64,000 nucleotides of DNA from Pseudomonas viridiflava (GTDB taxonomy: Bacteria > Pseudomonadota > Gammaproteobacteria > Pseudomonadales > Pseudomonadaceae): contig UVIF01000016.1 in assembly GCA_900596015.1 (NCBI GenBank), forward strand, positions 62,001-126,000, written 5' to 3'. Below are positions 41,633 to 52,292 of the stretch, piece after piece. A program made the translations under genes and the position numbers. A model generated the notes under the pieces. The model was not told the DNA's origin. It made no database searches and saw only the letters and a list, made by a program, of their open reading frames with translations. Positions within the stretch are counted from its first letter, which is position 1, and each line of letters starts with the position of its first letter.

Positions 41633-42019
41633 ATGCTGGAAACAGTCGTAGTCGTTCTTCATCTGTTGGGTGCACTGAGCGTTGTCGCTCTGGTTTTGCT
41701 GCAACAGGGCAAAGGTGCGGACGCTGGCGCGTCATTCGGGGCAGGTGCATCAAATACTGTCTTCGGAAGCCAAGGTTCCTCTACCTTTCTTAGTAAGTTT
41801 ACTGCTATACTTGCCGCCTGTTTCTTCATAACCAGCTTGGGGTTAGGTTACTTTGCTAAAGAGAAAGCTCAACAGCTGACTCAAGTAGGTTTGCCAGATC
41901 CAGCGGTCATTGAAGCACCTAGGCAAAAGCCGGCAGCAGATGATGTTCCGGTGCTCCAAGAGCAAAAGACCGACGTAGCTCCTGCTACTGACGTTCCTCA
42001 GGCTCAAGGGCAAAAATGA
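41633..42019 (+). CDS. secG: protein-export membrane protein SecG
   Basis: A 128-residue subunit of the SecYEG channel with two membrane helices (about 3-22 and 53-73) and the conserved [24 protein letters not shown] between them. The C-terminal tail is Gln/Pro/Ala-rich. The ATG at 41633 overlaps no gene but follows tpiA by 4 bases. tRNA genes follow, as in other Pseudomonas. Confidence 0.97.
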   Translation: MLETVVVVLHLLGALSVVALVLLQQGKGADAGASFGAGASNTVFGSQGSSTFLSKFTAILAACFFITSLGLGYFAKEKAQQLTQVGLPDPAVIEAPRQKPAADDVPVLQEQKTDVAPATDVPQAQGQK

Positions 42020-42073
42020 TACTCGTAAGAGTGTCAGGGTTACAAAAGCGGTAAGGGTTTCACACGTTGTATT

Positions 42074-42159
42074 GCCGAGGTGGTGGAATTGGTAGACACG
42101 CAACCTTGAGGTGGTTGTGCCCATAGGGTGTAGGGGTTCGAGTCCCCTTCTCGGTACCA
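42074..42159 (+). tRNA. tRNA-Leu (anticodon GAG)
   Basis: An 86-base tRNA with long variable arm. Anticodon stem CAACC/GGTTG around the loop TTGAGGT gives anticodon GAG; T arm GGGTTCGAGTCCC; CCA is encoded. Confidence 0.96.
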
Positions 42160-42168
42160 ATTATCAGG

Positions 42169-42192
42169 AGAGCCCGCTGTTGCGGGCTTTCT
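42169..42192 (+). terminator. hairpin after tRNA-Leu
   Basis: AGCCCGC-TGTT-GCGGGCT followed by TTCTT. A possible terminator or processing hairpin between the two tRNA genes. Confidence 0.6.
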
Positions 42193-42255
42193 TGTCGGTG
42201 GAAGCTTGGATTGACCCAAAACGGGTTCGGTCGTATACTTTCGCCCCAGCTTTGT

Positions 42256-42332
<77 letters not shown>

Positions 42333-42340
42333 GTTTTAGC

Positions 42341-42366
42341 AAAGCCCCTTTTCAAAGGGGCTTTTT
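42341..42366 (+). terminator. terminator after tRNA-fMet
   Basis: AAAGCCCCTTT-TCA-AAGGGGCTTTTT, 9 bases after the CCA end. Confidence 0.9.
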
Positions 42367-42463
42367 GTTAGCTGGACAGTTCTTAGCGCCGGTATTCAAC
42401 GGCGTATCCGGGATGGGCGCTTCGCCCATTTTTTATTTGCACAGCATGCACGAGGGGGTTCAG

Positions 42464-42922
42464 GTGTCGAGCAAGCTAGAACAGTTGCAGGCCTTGTTGG
42501 CCCCGGTGGTCGTGGCCCTTGGCTATGAATGCTGGGGTATTGAGTTTTCGGCTCAAGGCCGCCATTCACTTTTGCGTGTCTATATCGATAAAGAGGGCGG
42601 AGTGCTGGTGGACGATTGCGCCATTGTCAGCCGCCAGCTCAGTGGTGTACTGGACGTTGAAGATCCAATCACCGTCGAATACACCCTTGAAGTTTCTTCT
42701 CCAGGCATGGAACGCCCGCTGTTCACCATCGAACAGTTTGCCGCGTACGCCGGAGCACAAGTAAAGATAAAGCTGCGCGCCCCTTTCGAAGGACGACGCA
42801 ACTTTCAGGGCCTTCTCCACGGTGTGGAGGATCAGGATGTCGTGATTCGAGTAGACGAACACGAGTTCCTGCTGCCGATCGATTCGATCGACAAGGCCAA
42901 TATCATTCCCAGTTTTGACTGA
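42464..42922 (+). CDS. rimP: ribosome maturation factor RimP
   Basis: A 152-residue factor for 30S subunit maturation ([46 protein letters not shown]). The GTG at 42464 is chosen because it starts the conserved sequence and has GAGGGGG upstream; the frame is open further, with an ATG at 42446. First gene of the rimP-nusA-infB operon. Confidence 0.95.
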   Translation: MSSKLEQLQALLAPVVVALGYECWGIEFSAQGRHSLLRVYIDKEGGVLVDDCAIVSRQLSGVLDVEDPITVEYTLEVSSPGMERPLFTIEQFAAYAGAQVKIKLRAPFEGRRNFQGLLHGVEDQDVVIRVDEHEFLLPIDSIDKANIIPSFD

Positions 42923-42981
42923 GACGTGCCAGATACTGCGGGTCCCGCGGATCCAATGGCTTGCGAAAGGCGAGGCGTACG

Positions 42982-44463
42982 ATGAGCAAAGAAGTACTGC
43001 TGGTTGTTGAGTCGGTATCCAATGAAAAGGGTGTACCGGCAGGCGTAATATTCGAAGCGCTGGAGATTGCTCTGGCGACCGCGACCAAGAAACGCTTCGA
43101 AGACGAAGTGGATCTTCGTGTGGAAATTAATCGCCACACTGGCTCCTATGAAACTTTCCGTCGCTGGACAGTCGTCGAAGAAGACGACCTGGACGATCCG
43201 GCCATCGAAACCTGGCCGAGCAAGGTTGTACTGACGCACCCCGAAGCCAAGGTGGGTGATGTCATCGAAGAGAAGATCGACTCCATCGAGTTCGGTCGCA
43301 TCGCTGCCCAGACCGCCAAGCAGGTGATCGTGCAGAAAGTTCGCGAAGCCGAGCGCGCCCAGGTGGTGGATGCTTACCGTGAACGACTGGGCGAGATCAT
43401 CTCTGGCACGGTCAAGAAAGTGACCCGTGACAACGTCATCGTCGATCTGGGCAACAACGCCGAGGCCTTGCTGGCTCGGGAAGATATCATTTCGCGCGAA
43501 ACCTTCCGTGTCGGTGTGCGCTTGCGCGCGCTGCTCAAGGAAATTCGTACCGAAAACCGGGGTCCTCAACTGATTCTTTCGCGTACCGCGCCGGAAATGC
43601 TCATCGAGCTTTTCCGCATCGAGGTGCCGGAAATCGCTGAAGGCCTCATCGAAGTCATGGCCGCATCCCGTGATCCGGGTTCGCGCGCCAAGATCGCCGT
43701 TCGCTCCAAGGACAAGCGCATCGACCCGCAAGGTGCCTGTATCGGCATGCGCGGATCGCGTGTGCAGGCTGTGTCCGGCGAGTTGGGCGGCGAGCGCGTC
43801 GACATCGTCCTCTGGGACGATAACCCGGCACAGTTCGTCATCAATGCCATGTCCCCGGCGGAAGTCGCGGCCATCATCGTCGACGAAGACGCCCATGCCA
43901 TGGACATCGCCGTGGGTGCCGACAACCTGGCCCAGGCAATTGGCCGTGGCGGGCAGAACGTGCGTCTGGCCAGCCAGTTGACCGGCTGGACACTGAACGT
44001 GATGACCGAGTCGGACATTCAGGCCAAGCAGCAAGCGGAAACCGGTGACATCCTGCGCAACTTCATCGACGAGCTGGAAGTCGATGAAGAGTTGGCCCAG
44101 GTACTGGTCGACGAGGGCTTCACAAGCCTGGAAGAAATTGCCTACGTACCGTTGGAAGAGATGCTCAACATCGACGGCTTTGACGAAGACATCGTCAACG
44201 AGCTTCGCGCTCGGGCCAAGGATCGTTTGTTGACCAAAGCCATCGCTACAGAGGAAAAGCTGGCAGACGCCCATCCGGCCGAAGACCTGCTCTCGCTTGA
44301 GGGTATGGACAAGGATTTGGCGATGGAACTGGCGGTGCGCGGCGTAGTTACCCGCGAAGACCTGGCCGAGCAGTCGATTGACGACCTGCTCGACATCGAC
44401 GGCATTGACCAAGATCGTGCCGGCAAGTTGATCATGGCCGCCCGAGCCCATTGGTTCGAGTAA
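42982..44463 (+). CDS. nusA: transcription termination/antitermination factor NusA
   Basis: A 493-residue protein: N-terminal RNA polymerase-binding domain (1-125), S1 domain (about 135-200), two KH domains (about 230-345) and two C-terminal acidic repeats (about 360-490; LLNIDGF-like and [19 protein letters not shown]). It modulates pausing and termination. The ATG at 42982 gives [17 protein letters not shown]. Confidence 0.98.
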   Translation: MSKEVLLVVESVSNEKGVPAGVIFEALEIALATATKKRFEDEVDLRVEINRHTGSYETFRRWTVVEEDDLDDPAIETWPSKVVLTHPEAKVGDVIEEKIDSIEFGRIAAQTAKQVIVQKVREAERAQVVDAYRERLGEIISGTVKKVTRDNVIVDLGNNAEALLAREDIISRETFRVGVRLRALLKEIRTENRGPQLILSRTAPEMLIELFRIEVPEIAEGLIEVMAASRDPGSRAKIAVRSKDKRIDPQGACIGMRGSRVQAVSGELGGERVDIVLWDDNPAQFVINAMSPAEVAAIIVDEDAHAMDIAVGADNLAQAIGRGGQNVRLASQLTGWTLNVMTESDIQAKQQAETGDILRNFIDELEVDEELAQVLVDEGFTSLEEIAYVPLEEMLNIDGFDEDIVNELRARAKDRLLTKAIATEEKLADAHPAEDLLSLEGMDKDLAMELAVRGVVTREDLAEQSIDDLLDIDGIDQDRAGKLIMAARAHWFE

Positions 44464-44489
44464 TTGGCGCGGCCTGAGGAGAGAAGTGC

Positions 44490-47009
44490 ATGACGCAAGT
44501 CACGGTGAAAGAATTGGCCCAAGAGGTCGCCGCACCGGTAGAGCGCCTGCTTCAGCAGATGCGTGAGGCAGGTCTGCCGCACACCGACGCCGGACAAGTT
44601 GTGACCGACAATGAGAAGCAGGCTCTGCTGGCTCATTTGAAAAGCAGCCACAAGGCGAAAGCGGAAGAACCACGCAAGATTACCTTGCAGCGCAAGACCC
44701 AAAGCACCTTGCGTGTGGCCGGTAGCAAGAGCATCAGCGTAGAAGTACGCAAGAAGAAGGTATTCGTTCAACGCAGCCCGGAAGAGATCCAGGCCGAGCA
44801 GAAGCGCGAGCTCGACGAGCGTCGCGCAGCGAATGATGCTGCCCGTCAGAAGGTTGAGCAGGACTCTCGTTCGCGTACCGACGAAGAAACGCGCAAGCAG
44901 CCTGGCAGCACCGCTCAGGCCGACGCCCCTGCCGTCGCGACCCAAGCTCCTGCGGCGCCAAGCGTCGAAGTGGCTGCGGTCGCCCCGGCACCTGCACCGG
45001 CACCTGAGCGCAAGAAGGAAGAGCCTCGTCGCCCCGACAAACCGCGCAACGACGACCGTCGCAGCGGCAGTGGCAACAGTGATGGCGAGCGCAAGAACCA
45101 GCCGCATCGTGCCACCGTCAAGGAAAAGGCTCCGACGCCGCGCGCCGCGCCTCGTACCACCGACGAAGAGAGCGATGGCTTCCGTCGTGGCGGTCGTGGC
45201 AAGGGCAAGCTGAAGAAGCGCAACGCCCACGGTTTCCAGAGCCCTACCGGCCCACTGGTACGTGACGTGAAAATCGGCGAGACCATCTCTGTTGGCGATC
45301 TGGCCGCGCAGATGTCGGTCAAGGCTGCCGAGATCATCAAGTTCATGTTCAAGCTGGGCACGCCAGCCACCATCAACCAGGTGCTGGATCAGGAAACTGC
45401 CCAGCTGGTTGCCGAGGAGCTGGGTCACAAGGTGACCCTGGTCAGCGACACCGCTCTGGAAGATTCCCTGGCCGAGTCGCTGAAGTTCGAGGGCGAAGCG
45501 TTCGCTCGTGCACCGGTCGTGACCGTCATGGGCCACGTCGACCACGGCAAGACCTCGCTGCTCGACTACATTCGTCGTGCCAAGGTTGCTGCGGGCGAAG
45601 CCGGCGGTATCACCCAGCACATCGGTGCCTACCACGTCGAAACCGAACGCGGCATGGTCACCTTCCTCGACACCCCGGGCCACGCCGCGTTTACCGCGAT
45701 GCGTGCCCGTGGTGCCAAGGCAACGGACATCGTGATCCTGGTGGTCGCGGCGGACGACGGCGTGATGCCGCAGACCATCGAAGCCGTTCAGCATGCGAAA
45801 GCCGCTGGCGTGCCACTGGTGGTTGCAGTGAACAAGATCGACAAGCCAGGTGCCGACCTGGACCGTATCCGCAGCGAGCTGTCGGTTCACGGTGTGACTT
45901 CGGAAGAGTGGGGCGGCGACACCCCGTTCGTACCGGTCTCGGCCAAGCAGGGTACCGGCGTCGACGAATTGCTCGAAGCCGTGTTGCTGCAGGCTGAAGT
46001 ACTGGAACTGACCGCAACGCCATCGGCGCCTGGCCGTGGTGTGGTTGTCGAATCGCGCCTGGACAAGGGCCGTGGCCCGGTGGCCACCGTGCTGGTTCAG
46101 GACGGTACGCTGCGTCAGGGCGACATGGTGCTGGTCGGTTCGAACTACGGCCGCGTACGTGCCATGCTCGACGAGAACGGCAAGCCGATCAAGGAAGCCG
46201 GTCCGGCCATCCCGGTCGAGATCCTGGGTCTTGACGGTACCCCGGATGCGGGCGACGAGATGAGCGTGGTTGCCGACGAGAAGAAAGCCCGTGAAGTGGC
46301 TCTGTTCCGTCAAGGCAAGTTCCGCGAAGTCAAGTTGGCCCGTGCTCACGCCGGCAAGCTGGAAAACATCTTCGAGAACATGGGCCAGGAAGAGAAGAAG
46401 ACGCTCAACATCGTCCTCAAATCCGACGTCCGTGGATCGCTGGAAGCGTTGCAGGGGGCCTTGAACGGCCTGGGCAACGACGAAGTGCAAGTGCGTGTGG
46501 TCGGTGGCGGCGTCGGTGGTATCACCGAGTCCGATGCCAACCTGGCGCTGGCTTCGACAGCGGTACTGTTCGGCTTCAACGTTCGGGCCGATGCCGGCGC
46601 GCGCAAGATCGTCGAGCAGGAAGGTCTGGATATGCGTTACTACAACGTGATCTACGACATCATCGAAGACGTCAAGAAAGCCCTGACCGGTATGCTGGGC
46701 AGCGATGTTCGCGAGAACATCCTGGGTATCGCCGAAGTGCGTGACGTGTTCCGTTCGCCGAAGTTCGGTGCGATCGCGGGCTGCATGGTTATCGAGGGTG
46801 TGGTTTTCCGCAACCGTCCGATCCGTGTACTGCGCGAAGACATCGTGATCTTCGAAGGCGAGCTGGAATCGCTGCGTCGCTTCAAGGACGATGCGTCCGA
46901 AGTACGTGCCGGCATGGAATGCGGTATCGGCGTCAAGAGCTACAACGACGTCAAGGTCGGTGACAAGATCGAAGTCTTCGAGAAAGTCCAAGTGGCTCGT
47001 ACTCTCTAA
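44490..47009 (+). CDS. infB: translation initiation factor IF-2
   Basis: An 839-residue GTPase. IF2_N domain at the N-terminus ([21 protein letters not shown]), a long Ala/Glu/Arg-rich linker (about 90-260), a second IF2_N-like segment, the G domain with GHVDHGKT (348-355), DTPGH and NKID, then domains II-IV, which bind fMet-tRNA. It positions initiator tRNA on the ribosome; the initiator tRNA gene is at the head of this cluster. ATG at 44490 follows GAGGAGAG. Confidence 0.99.
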   Translation: MTQVTVKELAQEVAAPVERLLQQMREAGLPHTDAGQVVTDNEKQALLAHLKSSHKAKAEEPRKITLQRKTQSTLRVAGSKSISVEVRKKKVFVQRSPEEIQAEQKRELDERRAANDAARQKVEQDSRSRTDEETRKQPGSTAQADAPAVATQAPAAPSVEVAAVAPAPAPAPERKKEEPRRPDKPRNDDRRSGSGNSDGERKNQPHRATVKEKAPTPRAAPRTTDEESDGFRRGGRGKGKLKKRNAHGFQSPTGPLVRDVKIGETISVGDLAAQMSVKAAEIIKFMFKLGTPATINQVLDQETAQLVAEELGHKVTLVSDTALEDSLAESLKFEGEAFARAPVVTVMGHVDHGKTSLLDYIRRAKVAAGEAGGITQHIGAYHVETERGMVTFLDTPGHAAFTAMRARGAKATDIVILVVAADDGVMPQTIEAVQHAKAAGVPLVVAVNKIDKPGADLDRIRSELSVHGVTSEEWGGDTPFVPVSAKQGTGVDELLEAVLLQAEVLELTATPSAPGRGVVVESRLDKGRGPVATVLVQDGTLRQGDMVLVGSNYGRVRAMLDENGKPIKEAGPAIPVEILGLDGTPDAGDEMSVVADEKKAREVALFRQGKFREVKLARAHAGKLENIFENMGQEEKKTLNIVLKSDVRGSLEALQGALNGLGNDEVQVRVVGGGVGGITESDANLALASTAVLFGFNVRADAGARKIVEQEGLDMRYYNVIYDIIEDVKKALTGMLGSDVRENILGIAEVRDVFRSPKFGAIAGCMVIEGVVFRNRPIRVLREDIVIFEGELESLRRFKDDASEVRAGMECGIGVKSYNDVKVGDKIEVFEKVQVARTL

Positions 47010-47060
47010 GCTGCGACCTCCAGGAACCTGTCCGGCCAGCGCCGGGTCGGTTCTAAACGC

Positions 47061-47094
47061 AACGCCCGATCCGGCCCAGCCTGATCGGGCGTTT
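47061..47094 (+). terminator. terminator-like hairpin between infB and rbfA
   Basis: AACGCCCGATC and GATCGGGCGTT form a perfect 11-bp stem followed by TTTG. It could partly end transcription inside the operon or be a processing site. Confidence 0.6.
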
Positions 47095-47120
47095 GCCGCT
47101 CTAGTTACAGGTAATGAAAC

Positions 47121-47522
47121 ATGGCAAAAGAATACAGCCGTACCCAGCGTATCGGCGATCAGATGCAGCGCGAGCTGGCGCAACTGATCCGTCGCGAGGT
47201 CAAGGATCCGCGCGTTGGCCTGGTCACCATCACAGCGGTCGAAGTCAGCCGCGATGTCGGTCATGCCAAGATCTTCATCACCGTCATGGGCCAGGACAGC
47301 GCTGCCGATATCGCCCAGAGCATCAAGGTGCTGAACTCGGCCGCCGGTTTCCTGCGCATGCAGTTGGCCAAGGAAATGAAGCTGCGCAGCGTGCCGCAGT
47401 TGCACTTCCACTACGACGAGAGTGTGAGCCGCGGCGCTCATCTGTCGGCGTTGATCGAGCGTGCCGTGGCCGAAGACAGCCAGCATCACGCGGACGAGTC
47501 GGCCAAAGAGCCCAAGGAGTAA
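47121..47522 (+). CDS. rbfA: ribosome-binding factor A
   Basis: A 133-residue KH-fold factor for late 30S maturation ([46 protein letters not shown]). It lies between infB and truB, 5 bases before truB. Confidence 0.98.
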   Translation: MAKEYSRTQRIGDQMQRELAQLIRREVKDPRVGLVTITAVEVSRDVGHAKIFITVMGQDSAADIAQSIKVLNSAAGFLRMQLAKEMKLRSVPQLHFHYDESVSRGAHLSALIERAVAEDSQHHADESAKEPKE

Positions 47523-47527
47523 TCCCG

Positions 47528-48445
47528 GTGGCTCAGGTCAAGCGTATCCGTCGCAATGTCAGTGGCATCATCCTGCTGGACAAGCCACTGGGGTTCACAT
47601 CCAACGCCGCGCTGCAGAAAGTGCGCTGGCTGCTCAATGCCGAGAAGGCCGGTCACACCGGCAGTCTCGATCCATTGGCGACCGGTGTGCTGCCGCTGTG
47701 CTTTGGCGAGGCGACCAAGTTTTCCCAGTACCTGCTCGAATCCGACAAAGGCTACGAGACACTGGCGCAGCTGGGCAAGACCACGACCACGGCGGATGCC
47801 GAGGGCGAGGTTCTGCAGACCCGCGAGGTGACCGTCGGTCACTCCGACATCGAGGCGGTATTGCCTCGTTTCCGCGGCCAGATCAGCCAGATACCGCCGA
47901 TGTACTCGGCGCTCAAGCGCGATGGGCAGCCGTTGTACAAGCTGGCACGTGCCGGTGAAGTAGTGGAGCGCGAGCCGCGTTCTGTTACTATTGCGCGGCT
48001 GCAATTGCTTGGCTGCGAGCAGACCACTGCAAGGTTCGCTGTGGACTGCAGCAAAGGCACGTACATTCGGACCCTGGTCGAGGACATCGGCGAGGCGTTG
48101 GGATGTGGTGCGTACGTGGCAGAACTGCGTCGCACGCAGGCGGGCCCGTTCAGCCTGGCGCAGACGGTTACGCTCGAAGAGCTCGAAGCCGTGCATGCCG
48201 AGGGCGGCAACGAGGCAGTGGACAGGTTCCTGCTGCCATCGGACAGCGGCCTGCAGGATTGGCCTCTGCTGCAGTTCTCGGAGCATAGCGCGTTCTACTG
48301 GCTCCACGGCCAGCCGGTGAGGGCTCCCGAAGCTCCCAAGTTCGGCATGGTGCGGGTACAGGATCACAATGGTCGCTTCATCGGTATCGGTGAAGTGAGC
48401 GAAGACGGGCGCATTGCGCCACGTCGCTTGATTCGGTCGGAATGA
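47528..48445 (+). CDS. truB: tRNA pseudouridine(55) synthase TruB
   Basis: A 305-residue enzyme that makes pseudouridine 55 in the T loop of tRNAs. The catalytic Asp is in [23 protein letters not shown]; a C-terminal PUA-like domain is at about 245-305. The start is GTG at 47528, five bases after rbfA, chosen because it precedes the conserved [16 protein letters not shown]. Confidence 0.96.
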   Translation: MAQVKRIRRNVSGIILLDKPLGFTSNAALQKVRWLLNAEKAGHTGSLDPLATGVLPLCFGEATKFSQYLLESDKGYETLAQLGKTTTTADAEGEVLQTREVTVGHSDIEAVLPRFRGQISQIPPMYSALKRDGQPLYKLARAGEVVEREPRSVTIARLQLLGCEQTTARFAVDCSKGTYIRTLVEDIGEALGCGAYVAELRRTQAGPFSLAQTVTLEELEAVHAEGGNEAVDRFLLPSDSGLQDWPLLQFSEHSAFYWLHGQPVRAPEAPKFGMVRVQDHNGRFIGIGEVSEDGRIAPRRLIRSE

Positions 48446-48588
48446 CCGATCCCGGTCGTCACGGTGTTCGTGACGGCTGGTCGAGGACGGCTGTCAACAG
48501 GCACGGTCGTACCTCTTCTCATGAAAACAGGGTTTTGCCCTGGCCTGTTGGACACTGCGTGCAGTGCCCTTGATAGTGGAGATGCCTC

Positions 48589-48858
48589 ATGGCTCTTAGC
48601 GTTGAAGACAAAGCTCAAATCGTTGCCGACTACCAGCAAGCCGTTGGTGATACCGGTTCGCCAGAAGTGCAGGTTGCACTGCTGACGCACAACATCAACA
48701 AGCTGCAGGGTCACTTCAAGGCCAACGGCAAGGACCACCACTCGCGTCGTGGCCTGATCCGTATGGTCAACCAGCGCCGCAAGCTGCTGGACTACCTGAA
48801 GGGCAAGGACGTCACCCGTTACAGCGCCCTGATCGGTCGTCTGGGTCTGCGTCGCTAA
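48589..48858 (+). CDS. rpsO: 30S ribosomal protein S15
   Basis: An 89-residue protein ([33 protein letters not shown] in two segments, ending IGRLGLRR), the standard length. It binds 16S rRNA early in 30S assembly. pnp follows after a hairpin, the conserved order in which rpsO-pnp transcripts are cut by RNase III. Confidence 0.99.
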   Translation: MALSVEDKAQIVADYQQAVGDTGSPEVQVALLTHNINKLQGHFKANGKDHHSRRGLIRMVNQRRKLLDYLKGKDVTRYSALIGRLGLRR

Positions 48859-48899
48859 TAGCGGCTCGACACGCGGTGACAAGCGTGGTTTGCCATGTT

Positions 48900-48929
48900 C
48901 GCAAGCCCGGGCTCAAGTCCGGGCCTGCG
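48900..48929 (+). terminator. stem-loop between rpsO and pnp
   Basis: CGCA and GCCCGG on the left pair with CCGGGC and TGCG on the right around CTCAAGT. It has no T run, so partial terminator or RNase III processing site of the pnp leader are both possible. Confidence 0.55.
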
Positions 48930-49109
48930 AGGGCGCCACGCGCAATCCTGAGGTTGGTTGTCTGTCGTACCCCAGCGGGTTTTCCGCGGGGGCGGGCAGG
49001 TTTCCAGCCTCAAGTTGTATCTGGACGGTCAACGGGGCCGATTCCCCGCTCTGCCCAAGAATTTCGCAAGAAACCAGTTCCCCCAAGAGCCAACAGAAGG
49101 TAGGAAACC

Positions 49110-51215
49110 GTGAACCCGGTAATCAAGACGTTTCAATTCGGTCAATCGACCGTAACCCTCGAAACGGGCCGTATCGCCCGTCAAGCCTCCGGCGCCGTGC
49201 TGGTCACCGTCGACAACGACGTGACCGTACTGGTCACCGTGGTAGGTGCCAAGCAAGCCGATCCAGGCAAAGGCTTTTTCCCACTGTCTGTGCACTACCA
49301 GGAAAAGACCTACGCTGCCGGCAAGATTCCCGGTGGTTTCTTCAAGCGTGAAGGCCGTCCTTCCGAGAAAGAAACCCTGACCTCGCGTTTGATCGATCGC
49401 CCGATCCGCCCGCTGTTCCCCGAAGGCTTCATGAACGAAGTGCAGGTCGTCTGCACCGTCGTTTCCACCAGCAAGAAAACCGATCCGGACATCGCTGCGA
49501 TGATCGGTACCTCGGCAGCCCTGGCCATTTCCGGTATTCCGTTCGACGGCCCGATCGGCGCTGCGCGCGTGGCTTTCCACGAGAGCACTGGCTACCTGCT
49601 GAACCCGACTTACGAGCAGCAGCAGGCTTCGAGCCTGGACATGGTCGTGGCCGGTACCAAAGACGCCGTGCTGATGGTTGAATCCGAAGCCAAAGAGCTG
49701 ACCGAAGACCAGATGCTGGGCGCCGTGCTGTTCGCTCACGACGAGTTCCAATCGGTTATCAAGGCCGTCGGCGAGCTGGCTGCAGAAGCCGCCAAGCCCA
49801 CTTGGAGCTGGACCCCGAAAGCCTGGAACACCGAGCTGCTGGGCGCAATCCGTGGCGAATTCGGCGATGCCGTTTCCCAGGCCTACACCATCACCGTCAA
49901 GGCCGATCGCTACGCCAAGCTGGGCGAGTTGCGTGACCAGGTCATCGCCAAGTTCTCCGGCGAAGAAGGCAAGCCGACCGCAGCCGAAGTGAAGGAAATC
50001 TTTGGCGAGATCGAATACCGCACCGTTCGCGAAAACATCGTCAACGGCAAGCCGCGTATCGACGGTCGCGACACCAAGACCGTGCGCCCGCTGAACATCG
50101 AAGTCGGTGTTCTGCCGAAAACCCACGGTTCGGCCTTGTTCACCCGCGGTGAAACCCAGGCACTGGTCGTGGCGACTCTGGGCACTGCCCGCGACGCTCA
50201 GTTGCTGGACACCCTGGAAGGCGAGAAGAAAGACCCCTTCATGCTGCACTACAACTTCCCTCCGTTCTCGGTGGGCGAGTGTGGTCGCATGGGCGGCGCG
50301 GGTCGTCGTGAAATCGGTCACGGCCGTCTGGCCCGTCGTTCGGTACAGGCCATGCTGCCGGCCGCCGACGTGTTCCCGTACACCATCCGCGTAGTGTCGG
50401 AAATCACCGAGTCCAACGGTTCCAGTTCCATGGCGTCGGTCTGCGGTGCTTCCCTGGCATTGATGGACGCTGGTGTGCCGATGAAGGCACCGGTCGCCGG
50501 TATCGCCATGGGCCTGGTCAAGGAAGGCGACAAGTTCGCCATCCTCACCGACATCCTCGGTGACGAAGACCACCTGGGCGACATGGACTTCAAGGTAGCC
50601 GGCACCGCCAAAGGCGTCACCGCGCTGCAGATGGACATCAAGATCAACGGTATCACCGAAGAGATCATGGAAATCGCCTTGGGCCAGGCGCTTGAAGCGC
50701 GCCTGAACATCCTCGGTCAGATGAACCAGATCATTGGTACTTCGCGTACTGAGCTGTCGGAAAATGCGCCGACCATGATCGCGATGAAGATCGACACCGA
50801 CAAGATCCGTGACGTGATCGGCAAGGGTGGCGCTACCATTCGCGCTATCTGTGAGGAAACCAAGGCTTCGATCGACATCGAAGACGACGGCTCGATCAAG
50901 ATCTTCGGCGAATCCAAGGAAGCGGCCGAAGCAGCGCGTCAGCGCGTGCTGGGTATCACCGCAGAAGCCGAGATCGGCAAGATCTATCTGGGCAAGGTCG
51001 AGCGTATCGTGGACTTCGGTGCTTTCGTCAACATCCTGCCAGGCAAGGACGGTCTGGTTCACATCTCGATGCTCAGCGATGCGCGGGTCGAGAAAGTGAC
51101 CGATATCCTCAAGGAAGGCGAAGAAGTTGAAGTCCTGGTACTGGACGTGGACAACCGCGGCCGTATCAAGCTGTCCATCAAGGACGTTGCTGCTGCAAAG
51201 GCTTCGGGCGCCTAA
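49110..51215 (+). CDS. pnp: polyribonucleotide nucleotidyltransferase (PNPase)
   Basis: A 701-residue 3'-5' exoribonuclease: two RNase PH domains (about 10-145 and 315-465), a KH domain ([20 protein letters not shown], about 555-615) and an S1 domain ([20 protein letters not shown], about 625-690). It degrades RNA by phosphorolysis and is part of the degradosome. GTG start at 49110 follows AGAAGG. A 251-base leader with a hairpin separates it from rpsO, consistent with autoregulation. Confidence 0.98.
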   Translation: MNPVIKTFQFGQSTVTLETGRIARQASGAVLVTVDNDVTVLVTVVGAKQADPGKGFFPLSVHYQEKTYAAGKIPGGFFKREGRPSEKETLTSRLIDRPIRPLFPEGFMNEVQVVCTVVSTSKKTDPDIAAMIGTSAALAISGIPFDGPIGAARVAFHESTGYLLNPTYEQQQASSLDMVVAGTKDAVLMVESEAKELTEDQMLGAVLFAHDEFQSVIKAVGELAAEAAKPTWSWTPKAWNTELLGAIRGEFGDAVSQAYTITVKADRYAKLGELRDQVIAKFSGEEGKPTAAEVKEIFGEIEYRTVRENIVNGKPRIDGRDTKTVRPLNIEVGVLPKTHGSALFTRGETQALVVATLGTARDAQLLDTLEGEKKDPFMLHYNFPPFSVGECGRMGGAGRREIGHGRLARRSVQAMLPAADVFPYTIRVVSEITESNGSSSMASVCGASLALMDAGVPMKAPVAGIAMGLVKEGDKFAILTDILGDEDHLGDMDFKVAGTAKGVTALQMDIKINGITEEIMEIALGQALEARLNILGQMNQIIGTSRTELSENAPTMIAMKIDTDKIRDVIGKGGATIRAICEETKASIDIEDDGSIKIFGESKEAAEAARQRVLGITAEAEIGKIYLGKVERIVDFGAFVNILPGKDGLVHISMLSDARVEKVTDILKEGEEVEVLVLDVDNRGRIKLSIKDVAAAKASGA

Positions 51216-51229
51216 CCTCGCCGGCTTGA

Positions 51230-51259
51230 AAAAAAGAGTCCTTCGGGGCTCTTTTTTTT
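51230..51259 (+). terminator. pnp terminator
   Basis: AAAAAGAGTC-CTTCG-GGGCTCTTTTTTTT, 15 bases after the pnp stop. Confidence 0.95.
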
Positions 51260-51344
51260 CGACTAGAGTTTGCTCAGTAGCCTGCGGTTTGTTCAAAGTG
51301 CCCATTCAAGGCGTTCAGATACGCCAGGGAACTTTTGCGAACTT

Positions 51345-51387
51345 GCAACTTGCACGCAAAATTACCTGCAGACGTGCAAGTTGCACG
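51345..51387. promoter_or_regulatory. two palindromic sites, probable enhancer for a sigma-54 activator
   Basis: TGCAACTTGCA (centre 51349) and CGTGCAAGTTGCACG (51373-51387, centre 51380) are palindromes of the same type, with centres 31 bases apart, about three helical turns. GCAACTTGCAC at 51345 and its exact reverse complement at 51374 also form an 11-base inverted pair. Their distance from the -24/-12 promoter (about 70-105 bases) fits an upstream activating sequence. The activator is unknown. Confidence 0.65.
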
Positions 51388-51410
51388 AAGGGCGTTTTTT
51401 GTAAGAATCT

Positions 51411-51423
51411 CAAATCATTGATA
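51411..51423 (-). promoter_or_regulatory. IHF-binding site
   Basis: On the minus strand TATCAATGATTTG matches the consensus WATCAA-N4-TTR exactly. It lies between the palindromes and the sigma-54 promoter, where IHF would bend DNA. Confidence 0.6.
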
Positions 51424-51451
51424 ATAAAGGGATTTATCAGTATTGCCGGGT

Positions 51452-51467
51452 TGGCACGAGGTCTGCA
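51452..51467 (+). promoter_or_regulatory. sigma-54 (RpoN) promoter of the BON-domain gene
   Basis: TTGGCACGAGGTCTGCA has GG and GC separated by exactly 10 bases and matches TGGCACG-N4-TTGCA with one difference. It lies about 70 bases before the ATG at 51536. Confidence 0.75.
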
Positions 51468-51535
51468 ATATCCTTGTCACCTGCCACCAAGACATTAAAT
51501 GGTCGCAGACCTTTCAAAAAACAGGAGTGACTCGT

Positions 51536-51886
51536 ATGAAGAAGTTCGCTATTGCTGCCGCTGCTGCTACCGCGCTGACCATGACCATGGCCAACGCTGC
51601 TTTCGCTCAACAGTCCACCCAGGCTCCAATGGTCGTTGCTGCTGGTGAAGTGACTCACGCCAAAGAAGCAACCTCCGACACTTGGATCACCACCAAGGTC
51701 AAATCCGATCTGGTCACCGAGAAAGGCATTCCAGGCACCGACATCAAGGTAGAAACCAACAAAGGCGTGGTATCCCTGTCGTCGACCGTTGCTGTGACCG
51801 ATGCTCAGAAAGCTACTGCCGTGCGTATCACCAAGGCAATCAAAGGCGTGAAAGCAGTTTCCGCCGATGGCCTGAAAGCCGAGTAA
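51536..51886 (+). CDS. BON-domain periplasmic protein
   Basis: A 116-residue protein with a signal peptide ending at AFA-QQS (about residue 24) and one BON domain (about 48-113: DTWITTKVKSDLVTEKGIPGTDIKVETN, VVSLSSTVAVTDAQKATAV). BON domains bind phospholipids or membranes; relatives such as OsmY are periplasmic stress proteins. The ATG at 51536 follows AGGAG. Transcription appears to depend on sigma-54 with an upstream activator, unusual for this family. Confidence 0.9.
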   Translation: MKKFAIAAAAATALTMTMANAAFAQQSTQAPMVVAAGEVTHAKEATSDTWITTKVKSDLVTEKGIPGTDIKVETNKGVVSLSSTVAVTDAQKATAVRITKAIKGVKAVSADGLKAE

Positions 51887-51921
51887 GTTTCATGCGAAGG
51901 CCACAGGGACGTGGCCACTGA

Positions 51922-51954
51922 GAGCCCCGGCGCCATGCGCCGGGGCTTTTTTAT
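51922..51954. terminator. terminator after the BON-domain gene
   Basis: AGCCCCGGCGC-CAT-GCGCCGGGGCT followed by TTTTTT, between two convergent genes. Confidence 0.93.
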
Positions 51955-51986
51955 GAGCGTCTTTCACGTCCCCTGACAATGATGGA

Positions 51987-52292
51987 TCAGTTGCGGCTGC
52001 TTTCGATCTGCACCAGTTTGCTGCCGACGAACTTCAAGTATTGGCTCATACCGTTCGTAGGTCCGTATACCCACTCTTCTATCGGCAGTTCGACGCGTCT
52101 GTTGATCGGCCCCGAGCGTTCGTAGCCCGTCTGAGCCTTGCTCGCAGGCGCGCCGCATTTCTGTTCGACCTGAACCGTGCGGTCGTTGAGTGACACCAGG
52201 GTATTGCCACAACGCATTGTCGAAGCGGCGCTGGCTGTGGTGCACAGTGCCATCAGCAAAGGCACGCAGGTGATCCAGGTCAATTTGTTCAT
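51987..52292 (-). CDS. DUF2845-type exported protein
   Basis: A 101-residue protein with signal peptide (MNKLTWITCVPLLMALCTTASA) and a mature domain with two Cys (MRCGNTLVSL, EQKCGAPASK) of the DUF2845 kind. The role is unknown. The ATG at 52292 overlaps the stop of the DUF748 gene by 4 bases, so it is cotranslated with it. Confidence 0.8.
   Translation of the reverse strand: MNKLTWITCVPLLMALCTTASAASTMRCGNTLVSLNDRTVQVEQKCGAPASKAQTGYERSGPINRRVELPIEEWVYGPTNGMSQYLKFVGSKLVQIESSRN

Noticed and set aside
44142..47489. 1115-residue open frame antisense to nusA, infB and rbfA
   Set aside because: Spans three real genes on the other strand and has no own start signal; a codon-bias shadow.
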